DNA of 64,000 nt from assembly GCA_050008575.1 (NCBI GenBank), contig JBEKMJ010000022.1, positions 1 to 64,000 of the forward strand. The letters are read 5' to 3'. The translations under genes and the position numbers were made by a program. This document shows, piece after piece, positions 34,843 through 43,291 of this stretch. The notes under the pieces were generated by a model. That model was not told the origin of the DNA. It did not search any database and worked only from the letters and a program-made list of their open reading frames with translations. The DNA comes from Bog-159 sp050008575 (GTDB taxonomy: Bacteria > Acidobacteriota > Terriglobia > Bryobacterales > Bryobacteraceae). The first letter of the stretch is position 1, and every line of letters begins with the position of its first letter.

Positions 34843-37311
34843 ATGCTCGACGACCTTCGTTACGCTTTGCGCACTCTGCGGAAGAGTCCCGGGTTCGCCC
34901 TGGTCGCCATTCTTTCGCTGGCTCTGGGAATTGGCGCGAACTCCGCCATGTTCAGCCTGGCCGACGCGGTGCTGCTGCGGCCGCTGCCCGTGCCGCGGGC
35001 TTCCGAACTCGTGGTGGTGCAGGCGCATTTGCGCGGCGAGTCCATCGGGGGGCTAGCCGCGTACGCCGAGATGTCCTATCCCGATTTCAGGGACCTCCGC
35101 GACCGGAGCAAATCCTATACCGGCCTGACGGCTTCGCAATACTCGCAGTTCGGATTCGCCACCGAAAAAGGCGCGCTGCCGCAGATGAAATTCGGCGAGC
35201 TGGTGAGTGGCGACTTCTTTCGCGTACTGGAAGTGCCGCTCGAGTTGGGACGGGCTTTCCGGCCGGACGAAGACAAGGTGCCGGGCCGCGATGCCGTGGC
35301 GGTCCTGGGCCATGAGCTGTGGCGCACGGATTTCGGGTCGGATCCGAGCGTCGCAGGCAGAACCATCTTCTTGAATAACATCCCCTTTACGGTGATCGGA
35401 GTGGCGCCGGAGCCGTTCACGGGGTCCAACGGGTTGATCCGTTCCGCGCTCTTTGTCCCGCTCGCGATGGCGCCGCGCCTGCAGGACGACCTGCAGCAAA
35501 GCATGCTGCAGAAGCGCGACACGCGCGGCATGACCGTATACGGGCGGCTCAAGCCGGGCGTCGGCGTGGCGAAAGCCGCGGCAGAAGCCCAGGTCGTCTC
35601 GCAGCAACTCGCGCAAGCCTACCCGGCTACCAATCGAACCACTTCCATGGCGGTCGATACGGAACTGGCAGCCAGGCTCAAGCAAGATCCGAGCGACACG
35701 CTGTTGGCATTCTTCCCGCTGGCGATGGGCGCCGTGGTTTTGTTGATCGCCTGCGCCAACGTGATGAATATCCTGTTGAGCCGCGCCCGCGCGCGGTCAC
35801 GGGAAATCGCGGTCCGGTTGGCCATCGGGGCCGGCAGGGGGCGCCTGGTCCGGCAACTGCTGACCGAGAGCCTGGTGATCGCAGTGCTTGGCGGAGCGCT
35901 GGGACTCCTGGTGGCAGAGGCCGGCGTCGATCTGTTTTCCCAGATCAAGATACCCATCGACATTCCTATTGTGCTGAACGTGCGGCTGGATCCTCGCGTA
36001 CTGCTGTTCACCATATTGGCCTCCGTGGTGAGCGCCCTGGTGTTTGGATTGGCGCCGGCGTTGCAGGCGACCAAGCCCGACTTGGTTCCGGCGTTGAAGT
36101 CGGGAAAATCGGATGACGGCAAGCGCCGGCGTTTACTGGGAAGAAATACGCTGGTGATTGCGCAGGTGGCCGGCGCGTTTCTGCTCCTGGTGGTGGCGAC
36201 GCAGGCTTACCGCGGAGCATCGATTCTGGTATCCTCGCCCGCCGGTTTCCGCACAGACCACCTGCTGACGGCCAGCTTCAATCCGGCGCTGGCGAGGTAC
36301 ACGCCGGATCGCAGCAAGGAATTCTACAAGCTGCTGCTGGAAAGGACGCGAAATCTGACCGGCGTGAAATCCGCCGCGCTGGCGCTGGCGGCGCCGATGC
36401 TGCCGGCGGGGGAGGACACGTCCAGCCGGCTGGTTCCGGAAGGGGTCAAGCTGCCGCCCGGGGCCGAAGCGGTCGGCGTGATGTCGAACACCGTGAGCGA
36501 AGGTTACTTCGACACGCTGAACGTGCCGATCGTGCAGGGCAGGGCCTTCCAGGCGACGGACCGGGCCGAATCCAGCCCGGTGGCGATCGTGAATGAACGG
36601 TTCGCCCGCAAGTATTATCCCAACCAGAGCCCCATCGGCAGACGGCTGCGGCTGAAAGGCGACAAGGACGAAGTGCTGGAAATCGTCGGTGTGGCCCGGC
36701 AGAGCAAATACTTCAGCCTGATCGAGCCGCCCATGGACTACCTTTATCGGCCGCTTTCCCAAAACCCGCATCAGGCTCTGACCATTATGGTGGAGACCGT
36801 CGGCGCATCGAGCTCGGTGGCCGGGCCGCTGCGCGAGGTTGTCCGCTCGCTGGATGCCGGGCAACCCATGTACGGCGTGCGCACCATGGAAGAGGTTTTC
36901 GAGCAGCGCGTCGCCAAGACGCTCGGAATCTGGACGAAAGCCATAGGGGCAATGGGGCTGCTCGGGCTGATCCTGGCGATGGTGGGACTCTACGGTCTGA
37001 TGTCGTATTCGGTGAGCCTGCGGGCGCGGGAGATCGGCATCCGCATGGCGATCGGCGCGGCCCGCTCCGGAGTGTTGGGCATGATCATGAAGCAGGGCAT
37101 GCTGCTGGCGGCCGCCGGGGTGTCGATCGGCTTGCTGCTTTGCGTGTTGGCGAGCAGGGCGGCCAGTTTCGCGCTGGGCGTGCCAGGGTTCAATGTGCCG
37201 TTTGTGGCGCTGGTAACGGCCGCGCTGGTGGCCGCGGCGGCGCTGGGCGCGTATGCCCCGGCGCGGCGGGCATCGCGGCTGGACCCGAATGCGGTGCTGC
37301 GGCAGGAGTAG
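34843..37311 (+). CDS. ADOP-type FtsX/MacB permease 2
   Basis: 822 aa, start at ATG 34843 by alignment with its neighbour. Same domain order as the permease at 31358: MacB periplasmic core, two FtsX membrane domains, C-terminus PARRASRLDPNAVLRQE. The two proteins are closely similar along their whole length, and some DNA stretches are identical (for example 36964-37028 with 33473-33537), suggesting tandem duplication with later gene conversion. No ATPase subunit is nearby. The two may form one heteromeric transporter or be independent; the sequence does not say. Confidence 0.93.
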   Translation: MLDDLRYALRTLRKSPGFALVAILSLALGIGANSAMFSLADAVLLRPLPVPRASELVVVQAHLRGESIGGLAAYAEMSYPDFRDLRDRSKSYTGLTASQYSQFGFATEKGALPQMKFGELVSGDFFRVLEVPLELGRAFRPDEDKVPGRDAVAVLGHELWRTDFGSDPSVAGRTIFLNNIPFTVIGVAPEPFTGSNGLIRSALFVPLAMAPRLQDDLQQSMLQKRDTRGMTVYGRLKPGVGVAKAAAEAQVVSQQLAQAYPATNRTTSMAVDTELAARLKQDPSDTLLAFFPLAMGAVVLLIACANVMNILLSRARARSREIAVRLAIGAGRGRLVRQLLTESLVIAVLGGALGLLVAEAGVDLFSQIKIPIDIPIVLNVRLDPRVLLFTILASVVSALVFGLAPALQATKPDLVPALKSGKSDDGKRRRLLGRNTLVIAQVAGAFLLLVVATQAYRGASILVSSPAGFRTDHLLTASFNPALARYTPDRSKEFYKLLLERTRNLTGVKSAALALAAPMLPAGEDTSSRLVPEGVKLPPGAEAVGVMSNTVSEGYFDTLNVPIVQGRAFQATDRAESSPVAIVNERFARKYYPNQSPIGRRLRLKGDKDEVLEIVGVARQSKYFSLIEPPMDYLYRPLSQNPHQALTIMVETVGASSSVAGPLREVVRSLDAGQPMYGVRTMEEVFEQRVAKTLGIWTKAIGAMGLLGLILAMVGLYGLMSYSVSLRAREIGIRMAIGAARSGVLGMIMKQGMLLAAAGVSIGLLLCVLASRAASFALGVPGFNVPFVALVTAALVAAAALGAYAPARRASRLDPNAVLRQE

Positions 37312-37317
37312 GGCTTT

Positions 37318-37410
37318 TAGCTTTCAGCTTTCAGCTATCAGCTCGCCAGATTCCTGCCAGCTATCAGACGTCTGACTGAAAGCCGACGGCTGATAGCTGA
37401 TAGCTGATGG
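37318..37410. repeat. Inverted repeat of CTATCAGC/GCTGATAG type
   Basis: Left arm with CAGCTTTCAGCTATCAGC, right arm GGCTGATAGCTGATAGCTG (37388-37406), able to form a long imperfect hairpin. It lies between ADOP 2 and lpxB and could end the ADOP transcript. It is unrelated to the GTGGGGC family. Confidence 0.75.
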
Positions 37411-37451
37411 CCGCCCCATCCCCTTCCCCGCCCGCGCTAGACTGGCCTTAG

Positions 37452-38600
37452 GTGCCCCGCAACATCCTGATATCCGCCGGCGAAGCTTCCGGCGATCTCT
37501 ACGCCGCCCTCTTGGTCGACGAACTGCGCCGCATCTGGCCGGACGCCCGCTTCTTCGGTTGTACCGGTCCCCGCATGCGGCGGGCCGGCGTCGAAACCGT
37601 GGTGGATGCCGCCAGCCTGGCGGTGGTCGGGTTGGTCGAGGTGGTTTCCCACATCCCCCGCATTTACGGCGAATTCCGCAAGCTGTTGGCCGCCGCGCGC
37701 CGTAGCCGCCCACAACTGGCCATCCTGACGGATTCCCCCGATTTCCACCTGCGCCTGGCCCGCAAGCTGCACCGCCAGGGGGTCCCCGTCGTGTACCTGG
37801 TGGCCCCGCAGGTTTGGGCCTGGCGCAAGGGCCGCTTGCCGGGCATGCGCCGCACGCTGCGCCACGTGCTCTGTATCTTCCCGTTCGAAGAGGAATTCTT
37901 CCGCCGCCGCGGCCTGCCCGCCACCTATATCGGCCACCCGCTAGCGGGCATCGTAAAACCCAGTCTCCCGCGCGCGGAATTTTTTCGGAAACACAGACTT
38001 CCTCCGGGCCGTCCATTAATATCGGTGTTGCCTGGAAGCCGCCGGGGAGAAGCCGCCCGGCATTTGCCGCCCCTGCTGGACGCAGTAGGGCGCATTTACC
38101 GCGACCACGCCGCCAGCTTTATTTTGCCGGCATCGGCCACGGCCGGCGTTGGCTTTTTTCAGGAACGAATCGGCGGGGCTCCCATAAAGGTCATCGACGG
38201 GGAAAGCTGGGACTCCATCGCGCATGCCGACCTGGCGCTGGCCGCCAGCGGAACGGTTACCGTGGAGGCGGCGCTGCTGGGTACGCCGATGGTCACGTTT
38301 TACAAGGTCACAGCCACGAGTTGGCTATTGGGACGCATGCTGGTGCGGGTGCCTTTTTATTCAATGGTGAACTTGATCGCGGGGCGCGCAGTGGTCCCCG
38401 AGCTGATGCAATCTAACCTGACCGGCGAACGTCTGGCCGCCGAAGCCCAACGGCTGCTCGGCGACGATGGCGCGCGCGTCCGAATGCGCGCGGATCTGGC
38501 CGAGGTCGCGGCGCGGCTCGCCCCGGCGTCGGAGCCCATGTCCCGCGCCTCCGGCATAATTCAAGATCTGATGGAAGGACAACTCACCCATGTTTCGTAG
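37452..38600 (+). CDS. lpxB: Lipid-A-disaccharide synthase
   Basis: 382 aa from GTG 37452. A GT19 enzyme that joins UDP-diacylglucosamine and lipid X to make the lipid A disaccharide at the inner membrane. Signature stretches: ISAGEASGDLYAALLVDELR, YLVAPQVWAWRKGR, FPFEEEFFRRRG, YIGHPLAG, VLPGSRRGE, and SGTVTVEAALLGTPMVTFYK. Length and motifs are those of an intact enzyme, confirming an LPS-type outer membrane. Its end overlaps the next start by 11 nt, so the M1-like gene is probably co-translated. Other lpx genes are not in the window. Confidence 0.96.
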   Translation: MPRNILISAGEASGDLYAALLVDELRRIWPDARFFGCTGPRMRRAGVETVVDAASLAVVGLVEVVSHIPRIYGEFRKLLAAARRSRPQLAILTDSPDFHLRLARKLHRQGVPVVYLVAPQVWAWRKGRLPGMRRTLRHVLCIFPFEEEFFRRRGLPATYIGHPLAGIVKPSLPRAEFFRKHRLPPGRPLISVLPGSRRGEAARHLPPLLDAVGRIYRDHAASFILPASATAGVGFFQERIGGAPIKVIDGESWDSIAHADLALAASGTVTVEAALLGTPMVTFYKVTATSWLLGRMLVRVPFYSMVNLIAGRAVVPELMQSNLTGERLAAEAQRLLGDDGARVRMRADLAEVAARLAPASEPMSRASGIIQDLMEGQLTHVS

Positions 38601-40578
38601 CGGTATCGCACGCCTAAGGCCCGCCACAGTCGCCGCCCTGGCGATCGTGGCCCTCGCCGCGGCCACACCGGCGCAGGAGCGCCGCACGCGTATTCGCGTC
38701 GAGAATTACATCATCGACGCCGAAGTCCAGCCGGCCACCCAGGCCCTCATCGCCACCGCCGAGGTGCGCTTCGTTCCCTTGGACAACGCCAGTTCGGCCT
38801 CCTTCGAGTTGAACAACGCGCTGGCGGTTTCGCACGTAGTGGACGCCAAGGGCGGCCAGATCAACGACACGCGCAACACCCAGGATTCCACGGTGCGCCT
38901 CAGCTTCGATCCGCCATTGCCCAAAGGCCAGCCGGCCACGGCGAAGTTCACTTATGAAGGACGCCTGAGCGGCAACGAAGACTCGCCCGTCTACGGCATT
39001 AAGTTCGCCGCCATCCATCCCGACTACGCCTTCCTGCTGTATCCCGCGCGCTGGTTCCCCGTCAGCGGCTACACCACGGACCGCTTCACGGCGGATTTGC
39101 ATATTACCGTTCCCTCCGGATACCAGGTGCTGGGCAGCGGCCTCGACACGCACCAGGAAACCGGCGGCAAGGTAGTCTACAGCTTTCATTTCGATCACCC
39201 GTCTTTCCCGGGCAGCATCGCGCTGGTGCGCGATCCCGGAGCGAAGGTTTCCTCCGAGGGCGTCACCACCACGCTGTACTTCCGCGGCGATGAGAAGGGC
39301 ATGGCGCAACAGTATGGCGATCAAATCGGCCAGATGATGTCCTACTTCACGGGCGATTTCGGCCTGCCGCCGTACGCCAATCTCAGCGTGGTGGAGACCG
39401 AAAACGGCGCGCCCAACGGCTATTCCGCACCCGGCTTGGTCTTCCTGAACCCGCACGCCATCGGCAAGCAGGTAGGGACCAAGTTGTTGGCCAACCAGAT
39501 CTCGCGCCAGTGGTGGGAGATGCTGGTATCGCCCGCCACCCGCAATCATCTATGGCTCAGCAACGGCATGGCGGCCTATTCCGAACTCCTCTGGACCGAG
39601 CACACCGCCGGACCGGGCGCACTTGAATCGGCATTCCGCGACGATGCTGTGGAAGCCCTCACGGTGGACAACGTTCCCGTCATCCAGTCGGCCCGCATGG
39701 AGGACTATTCTCCGGAGCTGTGGGCGCTCACCGGCAGCAAAGGCGCCGCCGTGATGCACATGCTGCGCTTCGTGATCGGCGACAAAGACTTTCTCCAGAC
39801 ATTGAAGGAATACCTCACCCGGTACAGTTGGAAATCGGCCACCACCGAGGACTTCAAGAAGGTGGCGCAAGACGTCTCCAAGCAGGATCTCGGCTACTTC
39901 TTCATCCAGTGGATCGAATCCTCCGGCGCGCCGGAATTCAAGCTGGAGTACACCATTTACCGCACGCAGAAAGGCTTCCGCGTGATGGGCAAAGTGGCGC
40001 AGGATCTGGATACCTTCCGCATGCCGGTGGATCTGAAGATCGAGACGGAGGGCAATCCCGAAGAGAAGCGCGTGGAAGTGGTGGGCACCTCGTCGGAATT
40101 CACGGTCGATTGTTTCGGCAAGCCCAAGAACGTGATCATCGACCCGGACCGCCGCGTGCTCCGTTTCAACAACCAGGTGCGCACGGCGGTGGCCATCCGC
40201 CGCGGCGAGCAATTCATGGAAGTGAGCGAATTTGCCGACGCGCTGAAGGAGTATCAGAAAGCGCTGGAGAACAATCGCAACAGTTCCATGGCGCACTATC
40301 GCATCGCGGATGTGTTTTTCATGCAGAACAACTACCAGTCGGCGGCCAACGAGTTCCGCGAAGCGCTAAACGGCGACCTGGAACCCAAATGGGTGGAGGT
40401 GTGGTCGCGCATCCACCTGGGCATGATCTTCGATATCACCGGCCAGCGCGACCGCGCGGTGAACGAATATAACCTGGCCGTGCGCACCAAGGATAATACG
40501 CAAAACGCGCAGGAAGAAGCGGCCCAGTATTTGAAGAAGCCCTACGAGCGCAAGAAAAGTCCGGAATCCGACCAATAG
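38590..40578 (+). CDS. M1-peptidase-like exported protein lacking the zinc site, with TPR tail
   Basis: 662 aa, signal peptide at about 12-28 (ATVAALAIVALAAATPAQ). The domain order follows M1 aminopeptidases: beta-rich N-domain, then the peptidase-like region. Where HExxH should stand, the sequence reads NQISR (residues 302-306, before QWWEML), and the downstream NEG ligand region reads LSNGMAAY. All three zinc ligands and the catalytic Glu are therefore missing, and it should be catalytically dead, perhaps a binding or chaperone protein. TPR helices occupy about 545-640. It overlaps lpxB, hinting at an outer-membrane role. Confidence 0.8.
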   Translation: MFRSGIARLRPATVAALAIVALAAATPAQERRTRIRVENYIIDAEVQPATQALIATAEVRFVPLDNASSASFELNNALAVSHVVDAKGGQINDTRNTQDSTVRLSFDPPLPKGQPATAKFTYEGRLSGNEDSPVYGIKFAAIHPDYAFLLYPARWFPVSGYTTDRFTADLHITVPSGYQVLGSGLDTHQETGGKVVYSFHFDHPSFPGSIALVRDPGAKVSSEGVTTTLYFRGDEKGMAQQYGDQIGQMMSYFTGDFGLPPYANLSVVETENGAPNGYSAPGLVFLNPHAIGKQVGTKLLANQISRQWWEMLVSPATRNHLWLSNGMAAYSELLWTEHTAGPGALESAFRDDAVEALTVDNVPVIQSARMEDYSPELWALTGSKGAAVMHMLRFVIGDKDFLQTLKEYLTRYSWKSATTEDFKKVAQDVSKQDLGYFFIQWIESSGAPEFKLEYTIYRTQKGFRVMGKVAQDLDTFRMPVDLKIETEGNPEEKRVEVVGTSSEFTVDCFGKPKNVIIDPDRRVLRFNNQVRTAVAIRRGEQFMEVSEFADALKEYQKALENNRNSSMAHYRIADVFFMQNNYQSAANEFREALNGDLEPKWVEVWSRIHLGMIFDITGQRDRAVNEYNLAVRTKDNTQNAQEEAAQYLKKPYERKKSPESDQ

Positions 40579-40580
40579 GC

Positions 40581-40622
40581 TGGAGGGCGGGCTTTAGCCG
40601 GCGCGGAGCTTTAGCTCCGCCC
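40581..40622. repeat. Palindromic repeat
   Basis: GGAGGGCGGGCTTTAGCC then GGAGCTTTAGCTCC; close relative of 30055-30102. It follows the M1-like gene and may serve as its transcription end. Confidence 0.7.
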
Positions 40623-40624
40623 GT

Positions 40625-40977
40625 TGCGCTTCCGCGGTTCCTCCACGGCGCCCGGATCCTTCGCCCGCCCAGTGAATCTTTGTTGCGGATCAACGCCTCC
40701 CGCCCGATGCTGCGTGGCCAGGTCGTCGAGCATACCAACAGTACGGCTATCCCATGCCTCGTCGCTATACGGGGGATATGGATTTCCCGGTCCGGGCCTT
40801 TATGGGTGGTCTAGTTGGGAATGCCGCCCAACCGAATCGATATCATCACCTCGATCTCCGGCGTCAGTTTCGGACAAATCCATGGTAGGAGACCGCGAAG
40901 CCGCCAACCACCAGATATTCAACTCCGTTCGAGCTTAACAACTCGACAAACTCTCTCAAGTCCTTGCTGAGCGGCAT
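40625..40977 (-). pseudogene. Shattered nucleotidyltransferase relic with inverted middle
   Basis: Minus strand from ATG 40977: MPLSKDLREFVELLSSNG, then VEYLVVGGFAVSYHGFVRN and a stop at 40864. This is the N-terminus of a small nucleotidyltransferase-like family, with its G-G motif. The next family segment is on the plus strand: RYTGDMDFPVRA (about 40762-40797) and, after a frame change, PPNRIDIITSISGVSFGQ (about 40824-40878). The C-terminal segment is again on the minus strand: REALIRNKDS (about 40698-40669), then TGRAKDPGAVEE in another frame. A central inversion plus indels explains the order. It is a dead gene; the family recognition is from memory. Confidence 0.55.
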
Positions 40978-41099
40978 CTGGGTGGCGACGGTCCCTAAGT
41001 TCGATGGCGATGCGAATACACTCTTCCGGGCTCAACTACCACCCATTATAGGCCAGGTAAGGATCGCGAACGGCGGTGAGGCTGGCCTAACGGTTTCTG

Positions 41100-41400
41100 T
41101 CGGTCAGGAATCGCCAAAACGGATCAAAACTGAATTCTGCCGTACCGTTCCAGGTGCCGAAACTGGAGCTGACGGATCGTTATTAAAACGGAATACAGTC
41201 GCCGAATGCCTCGCCGTCGCACGTGAAGTAGTGAAGGTTGAACGCATTGAATGCTTCGGCGCGCACTTCGAAATTCAGCCGCTCCCGCATGGCGAACTTC
41301 CGCGCGAGTGAGATGTTGACGTCCCGGTAGGGCGAACCGCGCACGGTGCTGACACGGGGGCCTGCGCCGAGGCCGCTGTCTGAATCGCCACTTTCCATGG
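41100..41400 (-). pseudogene. 3' remnant of a TonB-dependent receptor
   Basis: The minus strand reads GPRVSTVRGSPYRDVNISLA, then RKFAMRERLNFEVRAEAFNA, FNLHYFTCDGEAF and a stop at 41183-41185. This is the usual last strand region of the Oar-like, carboxypeptidase-regulatory-domain TonB receptors abundant in Acidobacteriota. Beyond the stop the expected ending (NNDPSAP, FGTWNGTAEF) is still visible in two other frames, so at least two indels lie here. No barrel body or plug is upstream, since the yceI gene occupies that place. Only a fossil end remains. Confidence 0.6.
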
Positions 41401-41523
41401 CCGACTGAACGGAATTCCATGGCTTGCTCGACGCCGCGATTCTGGCACGGTAGAGGCAACGCGCCACATAACAGCAGGCCGGCGAGCTCGGCAACTCGCA
41501 TCGGCCTAATTGTAACGCAGGCT

Positions 41524-42060
41524 CTACGCCGTCTTCACCAATTCGACTTCGAGAGAGATCTCCACTTCGTCGCCCACCATCACGCCCCCACCTTCGAGTA
41601 TCGGATTGTAGGTCAGGCCGAAGTCTTTGCGGCTGATCTTCGCCACACCTTCCGCGCCCCGCCGCGTGTAACCCCACGGATCTTTGATTTCGGGCGTCGA
41701 GTTCACATACAGCATGACTTCGCGCGTCGTGCCGCGAATCGTCAGATCGCCGGTGACCTTGTAAGCCTCCGGACCGTCCGCTTCGATCTTCTTCGATTCG
41801 AACCTCATCGTGGGATGGTTCGCCACGTCGAAGAAGTCCGCGCTCTTCAGGTGCTTATCCCGATCGGGCTCGCGCGTGTTAATCGAATTGACGTCGATTT
41901 CCGCTGTAACGCTGTCGGCCGTGACCGTGCCGCTGAGTTTGCTGAACTCACCGCGCACATTGGCGATCATCAGGTGCCGGACCTTGAAATGCACGCTCGA
42001 ATGAGACGGCTCGATCGTGTAGGTGGCGGCCGTGGGGGCCGCTGTCGGCGTAGAACTCAT
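41524..42060 (-). CDS. YceI family protein
   Basis: 178 aa from ATG 42060, with GGAGG 9 nt upstream. YceI-like lipocalin fold: YTIEPSHSSVHFKVRHLMIA near the start, TAEIDVNSINTREPDRDKHL, and KSADFFDVANHPTMRFESKK. The family binds isoprenoid-type hydrophobic ligands. No signal peptide is present from this start; an open upstream extension to 42165 is not signal-like. So this copy seems cytoplasmic, which is frequent for acidobacterial YceI proteins. It follows the frameshifted TPR gene on the same strand. Confidence 0.92.
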   Translation of the reverse strand: MSSTPTAAPTAATYTIEPSHSSVHFKVRHLMIANVRGEFSKLSGTVTADSVTAEIDVNSINTREPDRDKHLKSADFFDVANHPTMRFESKKIEADGPEAYKVTGDLTIRGTTREVMLYVNSTPEIKDPWGYTRRGAEGVAKISRKDFGLTYNPILEGGGVMVGDEVEISLEVELVKTA

Positions 42061-42116
42061 GCAAAAAATCCTCCCTTCAATTGATGCTAGCTCCTTCGCT
42101 CGCGACTCGCACGAAT

Positions 42117-43020
42117 CTACCGCATTCTGGCCGCTTCGTCCTTCATCACTTGTGCGTTGTGCCACGCTTGCTGCGCCAGCGGCCCCTGAATGGCGGCCGC
42201 CTGCTGGCTGAACTTCACCCCTTCCAGCACTTGCGCCTTTTTGAGGGTCATCTTGCCGAGCTGATAGTTGGCCAGCCCAAGATAGAACAGCGCCGTAGCT
42301 GTGCGGGCATCGTTGCCGGCCACCAGAGGGAGCGACGTGCGCAGATCCTTATCGGCCTCGAAGTACGTTCCCTTCCCGGCCTCCACCACGCCGGCGATCC
42401 AGTGACCGCTGGCCAGTTCCGCGCCGCGTTTGCGCTCCCAATCGGCGGCGGACATGCCCTCCGGGCGGCAGTGCCTGTTGAGCACGGCGGTCAGGCGCTT
42501 GGCATAGCTCAGCGCCCGATCGTTCCGCTTGTGGTTCAACGCGGCCTCGGCCAGCACCGCTAGCGCGTCGTCGTTGTCCGGAAAGTTCTCCAGGGCTTTC
42601 TCGGCGACATCCGGGATTTCAGCGGCCGCGCCCATCTGCTGCAAATCGTGAAAGTAAAGGCCGTAAGTGTCGGTGAGGTACTTGCTTTTGGGGTTTGCCG
42701 CTCGAGGGCGGCCAACAGGTCCACTGCGTCTTCGGGGTGCGCCCCGACGGCGGTGGCATAAGGCGTATTCCGTGTACAGTTCGACGCCTTGGGCATACGT
42801 TACGCGATTGCTCCGAGCTTCCTTTTCGTCGTCGTCGGCGGGAGCGGGTGCCGAGATCGCTTCGCGCGCCAGCGCGCACGTTTGCGCCGCCAGGATCTTC
42901 ACCTGGACGGCGTTTTTCTCCCCTGCGGCATCTTTTTAATTCCTGATACGCGGTCTCCAGATTACCGGTGGCGATCACCAGGGGCGCGAGGAGAAAGGCG
43001 AAGCTCGCCATAGCGAACAT
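42117..43020 (-). pseudogene. TPR-containing exported protein with three homopolymer frameshifts
   Basis: ATG 43020 has GGAGG 5 nt upstream and opens MFAMASFAFLLAPLVIATGN, a signal peptide. The coherent protein needs three frame corrections: one extra base in the five-T run at 42933-42937, one extra A at 42761-42762, and one missing base at the T-run 42694-42696 (plus-strand coordinates). Corrected, it reads through EKNAVQVKILAAQ, TEYAYATAVGAHPEDAV, LERQNPKSKYLTDTYG into the long final frame ending 42117, about 300 aa. TPR-type helices are clear (LENFPDNDDALAVLAEAAL, ALFYLGLANYQLGKM). Three indels all in short runs suggest either a pseudogene or local sequence error. Confidence 0.7.
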
Positions 43021-43097
43021 GGGAACCTCCTTGATCGCCGCAATTCGATTATAGACCTGTGCATCTTAAATTAACAGCGTGGTGGCGCTGCAAGAAT

Positions 43098-43230
43098 TCG
43101 GAGGGCGGCCAATCTTGGCCGCAGCCTTTTAGGCAGCCTCGACAGGCTTAAGCCGGTCCCACCAAGAGCGGGCCTGCGAGGCCCGCGCAGGCTTCGAGCC
43201 TGCCCCACCGCGGCGGACAAAATGTAGAAA
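43098..43230. repeat. Palindromic mosaic repeat with conserved flank
   Basis: GGGCGGCCAATCTTGGCCGC, GCGGGCCTGCGAGGCCCGC and AGGCTTCGAGCCT, ending CCTGCCCCAC (43198-43207). The next 23 nt, GCGGCGGACAAAATGTAGAAA-like, recur after the copy ending at 60078, so the family extends beyond the CCCCAC end in these two copies. Confidence 0.8.
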
Positions 43231-43291
43231 CTCAAGAGCCGCGATTTGTGCGGAATCGAGCCTCCCCCGCTATACTGAAGGCTGTCCCACG

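Noticed and set aside
37324..38016. Minus-strand frame over the start of lpxB
   Set aside because: Arg/Gly/Pro-rich antisense shadow of lpxB including the repeat region.
41183..41677. 164-codon minus-strand frame as an intact gene
   Set aside because: Only its lower part (to about 41400) is protein-like, a TonB-receptor end; its upper part overlaps yceI in another frame.
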